From Microbulbifer variabilis (GTDB taxonomy: Bacteria; Pseudomonadota; Gammaproteobacteria; Pseudomonadales; Cellvibrionaceae), in assembly GCF_023716485.1 (NCBI RefSeq), contig NZ_CP092418.1, positions 1,285,001 to 1,349,000 of the forward strand: a stretch of DNA of 64,000 bases, in the 5' to 3' direction. The notes beneath the pieces were generated by a model. It was given only the letters and a program-made list of their open reading frames with translations, had not been told where the DNA came from and did not search any database. Every line of letters begins with the position of its first letter. The first letter of the stretch is position 1. The position numbers and the translations under genes were made by a program. Positions 44,583-53,464 of the stretch are shown piece after piece.

Positions 44583-44787
44583 AGTATTGTCTTTTTTCTG
44601 TGGTTGTTCTGAATATTTAGTTTGTGGATTGAGTTGGCGCCAGCCGTTAAGTAGATTTACGCGCAATAAACATAATTATTTTTGAAGTGGCTCCGGTTCT
44701 GTAGTGCATTTTGCTCAAAAAGCGAGCAAGTGTCGCAGCCATTGCCTTCTTTCGGTGCCATTCCGTTTTTGAGCAGAAGGAATTCCC

Positions 44788-46254
44788 ATGTCCGCACAGT
44801 GGCTCGTCGCCCTAACTTTTATCGCCTACCTGGCTCTGATTCTGGTGATCGGTATTTACGCCTATTTACGCACCAAAAATGCCAGTGACTATTTCCTCGG
44901 TGGCCGTTCGCTGCCCCCAGCTGTAGCAGCCTTGTCGGCTGGCGCTTCGGATATGAGCGGTTGGTTACTGCTGGGTTTGCCGGGAGCTGCCTATGCTGCC
45001 GGTCTCTCCGCAGGCTGGATCGCTATAGGCCTGTTCTCGGGAATTGTGTTGAGTTGGGTTAGCATGGGGCGTCGCCTGCGTATTTATACCTATGAGTTGG
45101 ATGACTCCCTCACAGTTCCTGCTTACCTGGATCGTCGCTTCAAAATGGGGCACCCCTACCTGCGCACGGTATGCGCGGTCTTTATCCTGCTGTTTTTCCT
45201 CTTCTATGTGGCTTCTGGTCTGATTGCCGGCGGTAAGCTATTTGAAACGGTATTCGGTTGGGATTACCACTGGGCGGTAATTGTTGGTGCTATAGCTGTC
45301 ATTTCCTACACGCTGTTTGGTGGGTTCCTGGCGGTATCCTGGACTGATGTGTTTCAGGGCTTATTAATGAGCGCTGCTCTGATTGCCGTACCACTGGTTG
45401 TGATTTCTGACCAGGGTGGTTTCTCCGCCAGTTGGGCTCAGTTGCAAGCGCAGCAACCGCAATTAACACACTGGCTCACAGATGGCAGCGGCCAGACATT
45501 GGGCTTAGTAGCGATTCTCAGCTCTTTGGCCTGGGGGCTGGGTTACTTTGGTCAGCCCCATATCCTGGCGCGCTTTATGGCAGTGCGCAGCCCTGATGAT
45601 GTGCCGGCAGCAGCAACCGTTGCCGCGGTGTGGTCCCTGATCGGTTTTCTCGGCGCTATGGCGGTGGGCCTCTTTGCCCATCTGCAAATGCAGCAAGGGC
45701 TGCCCGATGGCGAGACTGTCTTTATGGAGCTGGTTCAGGTGTTGTTCCACCCGATTGTTGCCGGTGTGCTGTTGGCAGCAATCCTCTCAGCCATCATGAG
45801 TACGGCAGATTCCCAGCTGTTAGTGTCATCTGCGGCATTGGCGGAAGATATCTATCATGTTTGGTTTGGTCGCAAGACCAGTCCGGAGGCCATGGTTAAA
45901 GTGGGGCGCTGGGCTGTTGTTGGGCTCTCCCTGATCGCCGTGTGGATCGCGATGGATCCGGATTCCAAGGTTTTGGATGTGGTGAGCTATGCCTGGGCAG
46001 GACTCGGTGCCGCGTTCGGCCCGGCACTGTTGATCAGCCTTTACTGGTCCCGTATGACGGGCAGTGGAGCCATTGCCGGGGTTGTTGTCGGTGGGCTTAC
46101 CGTAGTGATTTGGGAGCAGCTGTCTGGGGGAATCTTCGATATCTATGAGTTGCTGCCAGGTTTCATTTTCTCAGCAGCTGCTATCGTCATAGTTAGCGCG
46201 CTGACGAAATGCCCGGAAACTGTGGCCTCCCAACACAAGAAATTGCTGGGATAA
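44788..46254 (+). CDS. putP: Sodium/solute symporter, PutP-type
   Basis: Inner-membrane sodium:proline symporter-type protein of 488 residues with about 13 helices. SSF-family motifs: ASDYFLGGRSLPPAVAALSA, GASDMSGWLLLGLPGAAYAA, SWTDVFQGLLM, GYFGQPHILARFMAV and ILSAIMSTADSQLLVSSAAL. The sequence is closest to proline permeases. It is monocistronic here, not next to putA. Confidence 0.88.
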   Translation: MSAQWLVALTFIAYLALILVIGIYAYLRTKNASDYFLGGRSLPPAVAALSAGASDMSGWLLLGLPGAAYAAGLSAGWIAIGLFSGIVLSWVSMGRRLRIYTYELDDSLTVPAYLDRRFKMGHPYLRTVCAVFILLFFLFYVASGLIAGGKLFETVFGWDYHWAVIVGAIAVISYTLFGGFLAVSWTDVFQGLLMSAALIAVPLVVISDQGGFSASWAQLQAQQPQLTHWLTDGSGQTLGLVAILSSLAWGLGYFGQPHILARFMAVRSPDDVPAAATVAAVWSLIGFLGAMAVGLFAHLQMQQGLPDGETVFMELVQVLFHPIVAGVLLAAILSAIMSTADSQLLVSSAALAEDIYHVWFGRKTSPEAMVKVGRWAVVGLSLIAVWIAMDPDSKVLDVVSYAWAGLGAAFGPALLISLYWSRMTGSGAIAGVVVGGLTVVIWEQLSGGIFDIYELLPGFIFSAAAIVIVSALTKCPETVASQHKKLLG

Positions 46255-46399
46255 GCCCGGGGGCTGCGGGGCCCTGTTGCATTGGCCCGGCCACTTGTCT
46301 GCAGTGCAGAGGACGCGTCCTACTCATGGGCGCGACTGTTGTGAAGCGAAAAGGATTTCCATCCGCAGCGATTATTCAAATAGCGGTTGGAGATACTGA

Positions 46400-46912
46400 G
46401 TGATCAAAGTTCATCTCGGTGATATCACACGATTGAACGTCGATGTCATCGTCAACGCCGCCAATACACGCCTGCTCGGCGGTGGTGGTGTGGACGGGGC
46501 CATTCACCGTGCCGCAGGTCCTAAGCTACTGGAAGCTTGTCGAAGTATCGGCGGCTGTCCAGTTGGCGAGGTCCGTGCTACCAGCGCTTTCTCAATCCCT
46601 GTTAAACGTATTTATCACACGGTCGGACCCGTTTGGCGCGGGGGCCGCCTGGGTGAGCCAGAGCTGCTATCGAGCTGCTATCGCCAGTGTCTGGCCTTAG
46701 CGCGGCGAGAGAGCATGTACTCTATAGCCTTCCCTGCGATTAGCTGCGGTGTTTACGATTACCCTCCCAGACAGGCTGTGGAAATTGCTGTAGAGCAGGT
46801 ACAGCAACACCAGGAGAGGGAAGGGGCGCCAGTGAGTATTGTTTTTTGTTGTTTCGACGAGGAAATGGCAGAGCTCTATCACACCCAACTGGATGCCTAT
46901 GTACGGCGTTAG
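46400..46912 (+). CDS. ymdB: Macrodomain protein, O-acetyl-ADP-ribose deacetylase type
   Basis: Macrodomain of 170 residues, cytosolic. [20 protein letters not shown] binds ADP-ribose and [19 protein letters not shown] is the second signature, as in E. coli YmdB, which removes acetyl or ADP-ribosyl groups and modulates RNase III. The start is a GTG with GGAG about ten bases upstream. Confidence 0.9.
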   Translation: MIKVHLGDITRLNVDVIVNAANTRLLGGGGVDGAIHRAAGPKLLEACRSIGGCPVGEVRATSAFSIPVKRIYHTVGPVWRGGRLGEPELLSSCYRQCLALARRESMYSIAFPAISCGVYDYPPRQAVEIAVEQVQQHQEREGAPVSIVFCCFDEEMAELYHTQLDAYVRR

Positions 46913-47016
46913 CCGATTACTTTGCGCTTTTGCCTGATACATTCGGCCATTGATTGCGTTGCAGCTGTTTAGCAAGATGAGCGTCTGACAATAAAAAATA
47001 AGAAAAGGAGATTGTC

Positions 47017-47481
47017 ATGCGCAGTGCCCAACAGTGGTTTGCCGAATATGGTGAAAGCCATCAGAACCCCGTCAATAAATCGATTCACTGGATTGCGGTA
47101 CCAGTGATTTACGCTACCGTCGCTGGCCTCTTATGGGCCATACCCCAGCCGCAGTTTATGGCATCAATACCCTGGTTAAATTGGGCCGTAGTGATCACAG
47201 TTCCGGTGATGTTGTTCTATTTTGCGCTGTCATTCTCTATCGGCCTGGGGATGACTGCACTAACGCTAGTGTGCCTGTGGGCTTGGTCTGTGGTAGAGCG
47301 GCTGGGAATACCCGTCTGGCAAACCGCGCTGGGACTGTTTGTTCTGATGTGGATTTTTCAGTTTATCGGTCACCATATCGAAGGGAAAAAACCTTCCTTC
47401 TTCAAGGATATTCAATTCCTGCTTATCGGCCCCGCCTGGGTGATAGGCTTCATCTATCGAAAACTGGGAATTCAGTACTGA
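47017..47481 (+). CDS. DUF962/Mpo1-like membrane protein
   Basis: 154 residues with about four membrane helices. The N-terminal WFAEYGESHQNPVNKSIHWI and the later FIGHHIEGKKPSFFKDIQFL carry the conserved His residues of the DUF962 (Mpo1-like) family; the yeast member is an Fe(II) dioxygenase of 2-hydroxy fatty acids. An AGGAGA ribosome-binding site precedes the ATG. The bacterial role is not established. Confidence 0.85.
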   Translation: MRSAQQWFAEYGESHQNPVNKSIHWIAVPVIYATVAGLLWAIPQPQFMASIPWLNWAVVITVPVMLFYFALSFSIGLGMTALTLVCLWAWSVVERLGIPVWQTALGLFVLMWIFQFIGHHIEGKKPSFFKDIQFLLIGPAWVIGFIYRKLGIQY

Positions 47482-47556
47482 TTTCATGTGCTGTTAGCAA
47501 GCAAGAGAGGCGATGGGTCAGTCGTCTCTCTTGTGATCTAACTCCGCAAATTGGGG

Positions 47557-48042
47557 CTAGCGGTTGTAATGGACCGGCACCTCTAAAGTCTCTTTCACTT
47601 CCTCCATTACCACATAGCTGGTGCACTCCTGTACCTCCGGTAGGGTCAAAAGTGTCTCGCCATAAAACTTACGGTAGGCGCTCATATCGGCAACTCGTGC
47701 CTTGATCAGGTAATCGAAGTTGCCTGATACCAGGTAACACTCCTGTACTTCCGGCAGGGCTGCTACAGCATTGCGGAACTCTTCGAAGGCGTCCTGGGCG
47801 GAACGGTTTAGGCGAATCTGCACAAAAACCACCAGGGCTGCATCGAGGAACTCTGGATTGATCAGCGCGGTATAGCCCTGAATAACCCCATCGTTTTCCA
47901 GCCGTTTCACCCGCTCGACACATGGCGTAGCAGTCAATCCCACTTGACGAGCTAGCTCTGCATAGCTTGTACGGCCATTTTTTTGCAGAACCCGCAAGAT
48001 ATTGCGGTCTACGGTGTTCAGCTCTCCCGCGCGCTTGCGCAT
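47557..48042 (-). CDS. lrp: Lrp/AsnC-family transcriptional regulator
   Basis: 161 residues, usual length for Lrp. The N-terminal HTH is in LDRNILRVLQKNGRTSYAEL-type sequence (DRNILRVLQKNG, TPCVERVKRLENDG), followed by the RAM ligand domain (VFVQIRLNR, VQECYLVSGNFDYLIK). It is divergent from alanine dehydrogenase across about 200 bases, the usual setting for an amino-acid-responsive activator of ald. Confidence 0.9.
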   Translation of the reverse strand: MRKRAGELNTVDRNILRVLQKNGRTSYAELARQVGLTATPCVERVKRLENDGVIQGYTALINPEFLDAALVVFVQIRLNRSAQDAFEEFRNAVAALPEVQECYLVSGNFDYLIKARVADMSAYRKFYGETLLTLPEVQECTSYVVMEEVKETLEVPVHYNR

Positions 48043-48240
48043 ATCTTGTTTCCTTTGTGGGCGATCAGATCAAAAAACAGTCTTATTACTATTGTAAGCA
48101 GTTGATTCCACTAGTTTGTTAGAAATTCTTGTAGAAATCCACTTTTAGAGTGGCCCTATACTGGGTAAAACACAGAAAGTAAGTGTAGCTCCAAGCTTTT
48201 TGCGGAGACTACGCCAAACGCAGAGATTAAGGAGCAGAAA

Positions 48241-49386
48241 ATGTTGATTGGCGTCCCGAAAGAGATCAAAAACCACGAGTACCGTATTGGCCTGACGCCG
48301 TCTAGTGTTCGCGAACTGATCGGCCATGGTCACCAAGTAATCGTACAGAAAGATGGCGGTGCCGCTATCGGTTTTACTGATGAAATGTACGAGCAGGCCG
48401 GAGCCAAAATCATCGAGACTCCGGAAGAGATCTTTGCTACTGCCGATATGATCGTCAAGGTGAAAGAACCGCAGCCCAATGAGTGCGAAATGCTGCGCCC
48501 AGGGCAGGTTCTCTACACTTACCTCCACCTTGCTCCAGACCCCAAGCAAACCGAGCTGCTGGTAAAATCTGGTGCAACCTGCATCGCTTATGAAACTGTG
48601 ACCGACCGCTTTGGCGGCCTGCCTCTGCTGGCCCCCATGTCCGAAGTTGCCGGCCGTATGTCTGTACAGTGTGGTGCGCATCACCTGGAAAAAGCCCAGG
48701 GCGGTCTCGGTGTGCTGCTGGGTGGTGTTCCCGGTGTTGCACCTGCCAAAGTGCTCATCATCGGTGGTGGTGTTGTTGGTACCAATGCCGCCAAGATGGC
48801 GCTGGGTATGGGTGCCGACGTCACCATCTTGGATCGTTCATTGCCACGTCTGCGTCAGCTGGATGACATTTTTGGTGGTGCTGTGCGCACCGAGTACTCC
48901 ACGAATGATGCGATTGAAAAGCATGCCCTGGAAGCAGACCTGGTCGTAGGTGCGGTGCTGATTCCTGGCGCCGCAGCTCCCAAGCTGCTGACCCGCGATA
49001 TCATCAGCCGTATGAAGAAGGGTGCAGTGGTAGTGGATGTAGCTATCGACCAAGGTGGCTGTTTCGAAACCTCCAAAGCGACCACTCACCAAGAGCCCAC
49101 TTACGTTGTCGATGGTGTAGTGCACTACTGTGTGGCCAACATGCCCGGTGGTGTAGCGCGTACCTCCACCATGGCTCTGAACAACGCTACACTGCCTTAC
49201 GCTGTAGCCTTGGCAAACAAAGGCGCTAAGCAGGCGTTGCTGGATGATGCCAACCTGCTGGAAGGTCTGAATGTTCACGCCGGTATGGTGACTTACAAGG
49301 CAGTTGCCGATGTACTGGGATATGAGTTTGTAGATCCGAAGCTGGCTTTGCAAAAAGTAGCTGAGGCGGAAGGCGCCGTAGCTTAA
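48241..49386 (+). CDS. ald: Alanine dehydrogenase
   Basis: NAD-dependent enzyme interconverting alanine with pyruvate and ammonia. 381 residues. The N-terminus [20 protein letters not shown], the substrate region with Lys in IVKVKEPQ and His in YTYLHLAPD, and the Rossmann motif [20 protein letters not shown] are diagnostic. It is preceded by a divergent Lrp-type regulator and followed by an intrinsic terminator. Confidence 0.95.
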   Translation: MLIGVPKEIKNHEYRIGLTPSSVRELIGHGHQVIVQKDGGAAIGFTDEMYEQAGAKIIETPEEIFATADMIVKVKEPQPNECEMLRPGQVLYTYLHLAPDPKQTELLVKSGATCIAYETVTDRFGGLPLLAPMSEVAGRMSVQCGAHHLEKAQGGLGVLLGGVPGVAPAKVLIIGGGVVGTNAAKMALGMGADVTILDRSLPRLRQLDDIFGGAVRTEYSTNDAIEKHALEADLVVGAVLIPGAAAPKLLTRDIISRMKKGAVVVDVAIDQGGCFETSKATTHQEPTYVVDGVVHYCVANMPGGVARTSTMALNNATLPYAVALANKGAKQALLDDANLLEGLNVHAGMVTYKAVADVLGYEFVDPKLALQKVAEAEGAVA

Positions 49387-49515
49387 TGGGGTGCAGCTGC
49401 GTCAGCCGCACCTTGAACAAGAAAGCGGTAACGCGCTTGTTTTGAAGGGAAATTTTCCCCGGAGCGCTCTTTGGCGTTCCTCTCTGTGAGACCTGGTGGC
49501 TTATGCCACCATTGT

Positions 49516-49540
49516 AGCCGCGTTTATACGCGGCTTTTTT
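49516..49540 (+). terminator. Intrinsic terminator after ald
   Basis: AGCCGCG pairs with CGCGGCT around TTTATA, followed by six T residues. Confidence 0.85.
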
Positions 49541-49740
49541 ATTGCTAATTTATCGTTACCCTTGAACGATAGCTCCGCTCCCTCTAAAAAAATAATTTTA
49601 CTCCTTAACTATTTTTCATTTTTCAATAAATACAATGATTTGTGTCGTAAAAAAAGGAGACCGCGGTGGCCTCCCTTTAGATGTCTATTTATCCAGCCTT
49701 ATTCGTTTCTTCTTCCCTGACTCTGGCCGGACTTTAATGG

Positions 49741-51102
49741 CTAGAGTAGCCAAACTTCAACTCGACGATTTTTAATTTTTGCGCTGGAGTTATTCGAGGC
49801 GATTGGGAGGTAAGCACCAAAACCCTGCACTGGCGCGGTACTAATTTTATAATCGCGCAGAGCTGAACGTACGGTAACTGCGCGAAGTTTGGATAGGATA
49901 ACCGAACGTTCAGGGCTGACTTTCTCATCGCCAAACCCGACAAGTAATAGTTTTCGTCCTTGGTTCTGTGGTTTTTCCATGTACTTTGCCAGTCTTTCAA
50001 TATCCTGTTGAGCCTTGTTATCCAGGGAAGCATTGCCCTCGGAGAAACGAAAATTGATACTGAGTCGCTCAGCATTTCGGGTAAGCTTCAAATATTCACT
50101 TGGTCCTTCCCGGGAATCCTCTGGTTTAAAGCCGATGGGAGTTTGCGCGACGAATCCAGAGGATTTCACCTGTTCCTGTCCCAGCTCACTCTGTACAAAA
50201 CGCAGAAATTCTTTCGCTGTAGAGTTGGAGGAATAAATCGGAGTGTATAGGAAAAGGCGGCGTGACAGTGGGTAGTCTTCCGTAGCAATGGTTAGGTGCT
50301 CTGGAGCCTGCGGCAGTGTATTTTGGTCAGAAACGGCAACAGCCTTTGCCTGACGAATGGATGCTAGCCCAACAAAACCGATTCCGCGCGGGTCAGAGGT
50401 AACACGGTCGGAAAGTTGATCGTTGGACTCGAAGCGCTTGGCCCTGCTGGTGAGAGCGTAACGCTTGCCAAGCACCAGGCTGTTAAAGGTATCCCAGGTG
50501 CCTGATTGGTCGTCTCGGGCATAAACGTTAATTCGCCCTTTGCCTTTACCGAGTTCCGACCAGTCTTTAATTTGACCAGAAAAAATAGCACTTATTTGCT
50601 GTAAGGTCAGTTGGTGAAGTGGGTTGCGTGGATGCACTATTATGGCCAGTCCATCTATGGCAATGACATGCTCCGCATTGCGGCTGCGCATATCGCCCAG
50701 CATGCTCAGCTCTGTGAACTCGCCGTCTTTGATCGGGCGCGAAGCCATGGCGATATCGGCCTTTGCCAGTTTTAACCCAGTAAAACCCGTACTGGAACCA
50801 TGTGCAGCAATATCGACAAATACAGAATTGTTGCCAACTTTTGCCTGAATACGGATTTCGTTGGGAGCGTCTAGTGGCTGGACACTAATGTCACTCGCCC
50901 CTTTCGCAGTGAAATAGTCTTGAACCAAGTTGGGTGCCAGTTGTGCGCCAATAGTATTGGAGCCATGTAGGCTAAATAGCTTTCCATTGCTGTCTGGAGG
51001 AAAAGGAGGAAGTTCAGCGGTGGCGAAAGGGCTTAGAAGGTTAGTAGCAAGCAGTATTAATAGTATTAATGAGCGGCACAGTCGTTGAAGAAAAAGGTAC
51101 AT
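49741..51102 (-). CDS. PstS-like phosphate-binding domain fused to OmpA-like domain
   Basis: 453 residues, signal peptide near SLILLILLATNLLSPFATA. Residues about 40-320 form a PBP-like domain with PstS motifs (LFSLHGSNTIGAQL, VARDDQSGTWDTFNSLVLG-type RDDQSGTWDTF). Residues about 335-453 form an OmpA C-terminal domain (INFRFSEGNASLDNKAQQDI and IKNRRVEVWLL) that binds peptidoglycan. The protein should be a periplasmic, wall-tethered ligand-binding protein. No pst transporter genes are adjacent. Confidence 0.85.
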   Translation of the reverse strand: MYLFLQRLCRSLILLILLATNLLSPFATAELPPFPPDSNGKLFSLHGSNTIGAQLAPNLVQDYFTAKGASDISVQPLDAPNEIRIQAKVGNNSVFVDIAAHGSSTGFTGLKLAKADIAMASRPIKDGEFTELSMLGDMRSRNAEHVIAIDGLAIIVHPRNPLHQLTLQQISAIFSGQIKDWSELGKGKGRINVYARDDQSGTWDTFNSLVLGKRYALTSRAKRFESNDQLSDRVTSDPRGIGFVGLASIRQAKAVAVSDQNTLPQAPEHLTIATEDYPLSRRLFLYTPIYSSNSTAKEFLRFVQSELGQEQVKSSGFVAQTPIGFKPEDSREGPSEYLKLTRNAERLSINFRFSEGNASLDNKAQQDIERLAKYMEKPQNQGRKLLLVGFGDEKVSPERSVILSKLRAVTVRSALRDYKISTAPVQGFGAYLPIASNNSSAKIKNRRVEVWLL

Positions 51103-51359
51103 GTGATCTCGGAGCCTAGGGAAGTAAAACGAGGCCGCAAAATATGTCTTAATTGTGACAAAATGATGAAATATTCATGAAGGAAGCGTGCAAAAGTCTC
51201 AAATTTGAGTCCAGGACAATTTGCGGTAAACAAGACCATATTGCCGTAGCTTTTTGAAAGCTTGGGGAGAGCGATATTAATGGCTTGTGAAATAAATATG
51301 AGAAGTATGGGTCACATGCACTGTGAAATTGGCATGTGACCACGACTCGAGACTTACAC

Positions 51360-52082
51360 TTAATAGGAGGGGAAAAGTCGGCTTACCAGAACTGGTAGGG
51401 CTGTTTCCACTCGGAGAATTCGTGGGCCCAGGTGTACAGAGTGAAACCCAGCTTCTTTTAACTTCTCAACTTCGTAGGCAATAAACCCCCCTTCAGGGCC
51501 AATTGCCAGGGTGCAGGCCTCTCCGATATCTACTGGGCAAGCTGTGCCACCGACCGGGTGAGCAACCAGTTTTTGAGAGCCCTGACACAGCTCAGGTAGC
51601 TCATCTTCCACAAAAGGTTTAAAGCGTTTGCGCAATAGAATTTCTGGCATTTGTGTGTCGACGGCTTGCTCGAGCCCAAGCAGGCATTGTTCAAAAAGCT
51701 TTTCCTCTTCTAGCCATGGGGTTTGCCAATAAGACTTTTCCACCCGGTAGCTATTGATCAAGACCAGCTTTTTAACTCCCAGTGCGGTGACATGCTGGAT
51801 AATGCGCTTCAGCATTTTGGGACGTGGCAGCGCCAGGATCAGGGTGATGGGAGGAGGTGGTGGAGCGTTTTTACTTAGCTCCACCCGGAGCTCTACTTGC
51901 TGATCGGCGAGAGTAGTGATTTGCCCATAGCCGATATTTCCGTCCAGCAGACCCACACGCAGTTGCCGACCGGGCTTGGCCCGGTGAACATTGACAATAT
52001 GTTCTAGCCTACGGCCAGAGAGACGGACGATATCAGGGCTGATAAAGTCCGCTTCTTGCAAAAGAATCAGATTCAAAATCAA
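51360..52082 (-). CDS. rsmE: 16S rRNA m3U1498 methyltransferase
   Basis: SPOUT-class RNA methyltransferase of 240 residues. An N-terminal PUA-like region contains RLSGRRLEHIVNVHRAKPG. The catalytic region has LALPRPKMLKRIIQHVTALG, LAIGPEGGFIAYEVEKLKEA and the final LGPRILRVETALPVLVSRLF, all diagnostic. It modifies U1498 of 16S rRNA. It lies just downstream of the QueD-like gene. Confidence 0.94.
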   Translation of the reverse strand: MILNLILLQEADFISPDIVRLSGRRLEHIVNVHRAKPGRQLRVGLLDGNIGYGQITTLADQQVELRVELSKNAPPPPPITLILALPRPKMLKRIIQHVTALGVKKLVLINSYRVEKSYWQTPWLEEEKLFEQCLLGLEQAVDTQMPEILLRKRFKPFVEDELPELCQGSQKLVAHPVGGTACPVDIGEACTLAIGPEGGFIAYEVEKLKEAGFHSVHLGPRILRVETALPVLVSRLFPSY

Positions 52083-52131
52083 GTCTCTTGAGACTATGGA
52101 GAATTGTTGGTTTTAGTGGCTTTTACAGGGG

Positions 52132-52983
52132 CTAGAGCTTAGCACTGGCAATGGCTCCTTTGCCGAGCCCCTCATAGGCTCGCACTTTGACTTCACTGCC
52201 GGGGTACTGTTCGGCAAGAGTCGTGGCGATATATTGAGCCAGCTGCTCAACAGTGGTATCGCAATCCAAAATTTCACAGGCGCTTGCGGGCAATTGCAAA
52301 GTGAAATCTCCCTGTTGGGCTCTGTAGGCGAAGACCAGGCTATGTCCATTCTCTTTATTTTCTTCGCGCAGGTCTTCACGGGTACCCAGGTAAATATCTT
52401 TCCAACGTTGAGACCACTTTTGCTCTAGCGATTTGTCTCTCTTTTCATTAACAAAAATTTGGATGCGAGAGCGGTGGCCGTGGGCAATACGCTGGCAATT
52501 GCCCTGATGTTTTTTCAGTCCGTGGCTGTAGTGGTAAAAGGCATCCTGAATTTGCTCGTCTTCAAAAGATAGCTTGAGCTGCTCAACACTGGCAGGGAAG
52601 GAGTTAGCCAGTTGCTGAACACTCCAGCGGGCAACACTTTCAGCATTGATGCTATCGCTCTCTACTAGGGCGAATGCCTGTTCTGGTCCAGATACTGAAA
52701 TCTGCTCGCCGCTTGCGAGTTGCCACTTGAGAGAGATATTGCCGTCTTGATGGGCTAGCGCCAGGCCAGGGGCGAGGATCGGAACCAGGAGGCGGTGATC
52801 CAGCTGATCATCTAGCCAGTGGCGCAATGTCTTTTTAACGATACCAAAATCGCAAACCATGCCCTGGTGATCGAGAGCCCCATCCAGGGCGGCATTCGCT
52901 AGCCAGGTTTCGCCCACTAAACCACGCTGGTGGTCCAGGTAGCTGAAATCAACATTGGTCAAATTATCGACAAACAGATGCAT
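52132..52983 (-). CDS. Two-domain 6-pyruvoyl-tetrahydropterin synthase/QueD-like protein
   Basis: 283 residues, about double a normal QueD. The N-terminal half has GMVCDFGIVKKTLRHWLDDQ and LDHRLLVP, and the C-terminal half has FYHYSHGLKKHQGNCQRIAH followed by GHRSRI, the zinc-His region. Each half therefore carries part of the T-fold signature. Related gammaproteobacterial proteins are annotated as 6-carboxytetrahydropterin synthase family. Whether it serves queuosine synthesis is uncertain. Confidence 0.75.
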   Translation of the reverse strand: MHLFVDNLTNVDFSYLDHQRGLVGETWLANAALDGALDHQGMVCDFGIVKKTLRHWLDDQLDHRLLVPILAPGLALAHQDGNISLKWQLASGEQISVSGPEQAFALVESDSINAESVARWSVQQLANSFPASVEQLKLSFEDEQIQDAFYHYSHGLKKHQGNCQRIAHGHRSRIQIFVNEKRDKSLEQKWSQRWKDIYLGTREDLREENKENGHSLVFAYRAQQGDFTLQLPASACEILDCDTTVEQLAQYIATTLAEQYPGSEVKVRAYEGLGKGAIASAKL

Positions 52984-53104
52984 GGTTAACTCTTCAGAAG
53001 GGGATAAAGTAGTAGTCGCCTATTATAACCTGTTAATAGGGCTGGAACTTGCGCCTTTAACCCTCTATAATCGCGCCCTCTTCGGATGCACCGAAGATCG
53101 TTGT

Positions 53105-53215
<111 letters not shown>

Positions 53216-53464
53216 TCCTTAAACGCCTTCCTTTTTAAAGCTTTCCCTGATTCTTCGCCAGATGGTCTCTGAGGCTAATCGTCCCGCTGTCTGTTGGCAG
53301 CCGTACCCGATCACGCCGTATTTTTCCCCAGAAACCGCCGAATACGTGAGATTTTGTGTCGATCTGTAGCTAACTCATAAGCTTACCGTCGCTGCTAGCA
53401 GCTTGCTTATGCTATAAACGGCGACAGTTATAGCTAGACCCAATAACGATTATTTGAGGGGAAG

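Noticed and set aside
48145..49353. Minus-strand open frames across the alanine dehydrogenase gene
   Set aside because: Antisense shadows of a clearly conserved enzyme, with no family resemblance.
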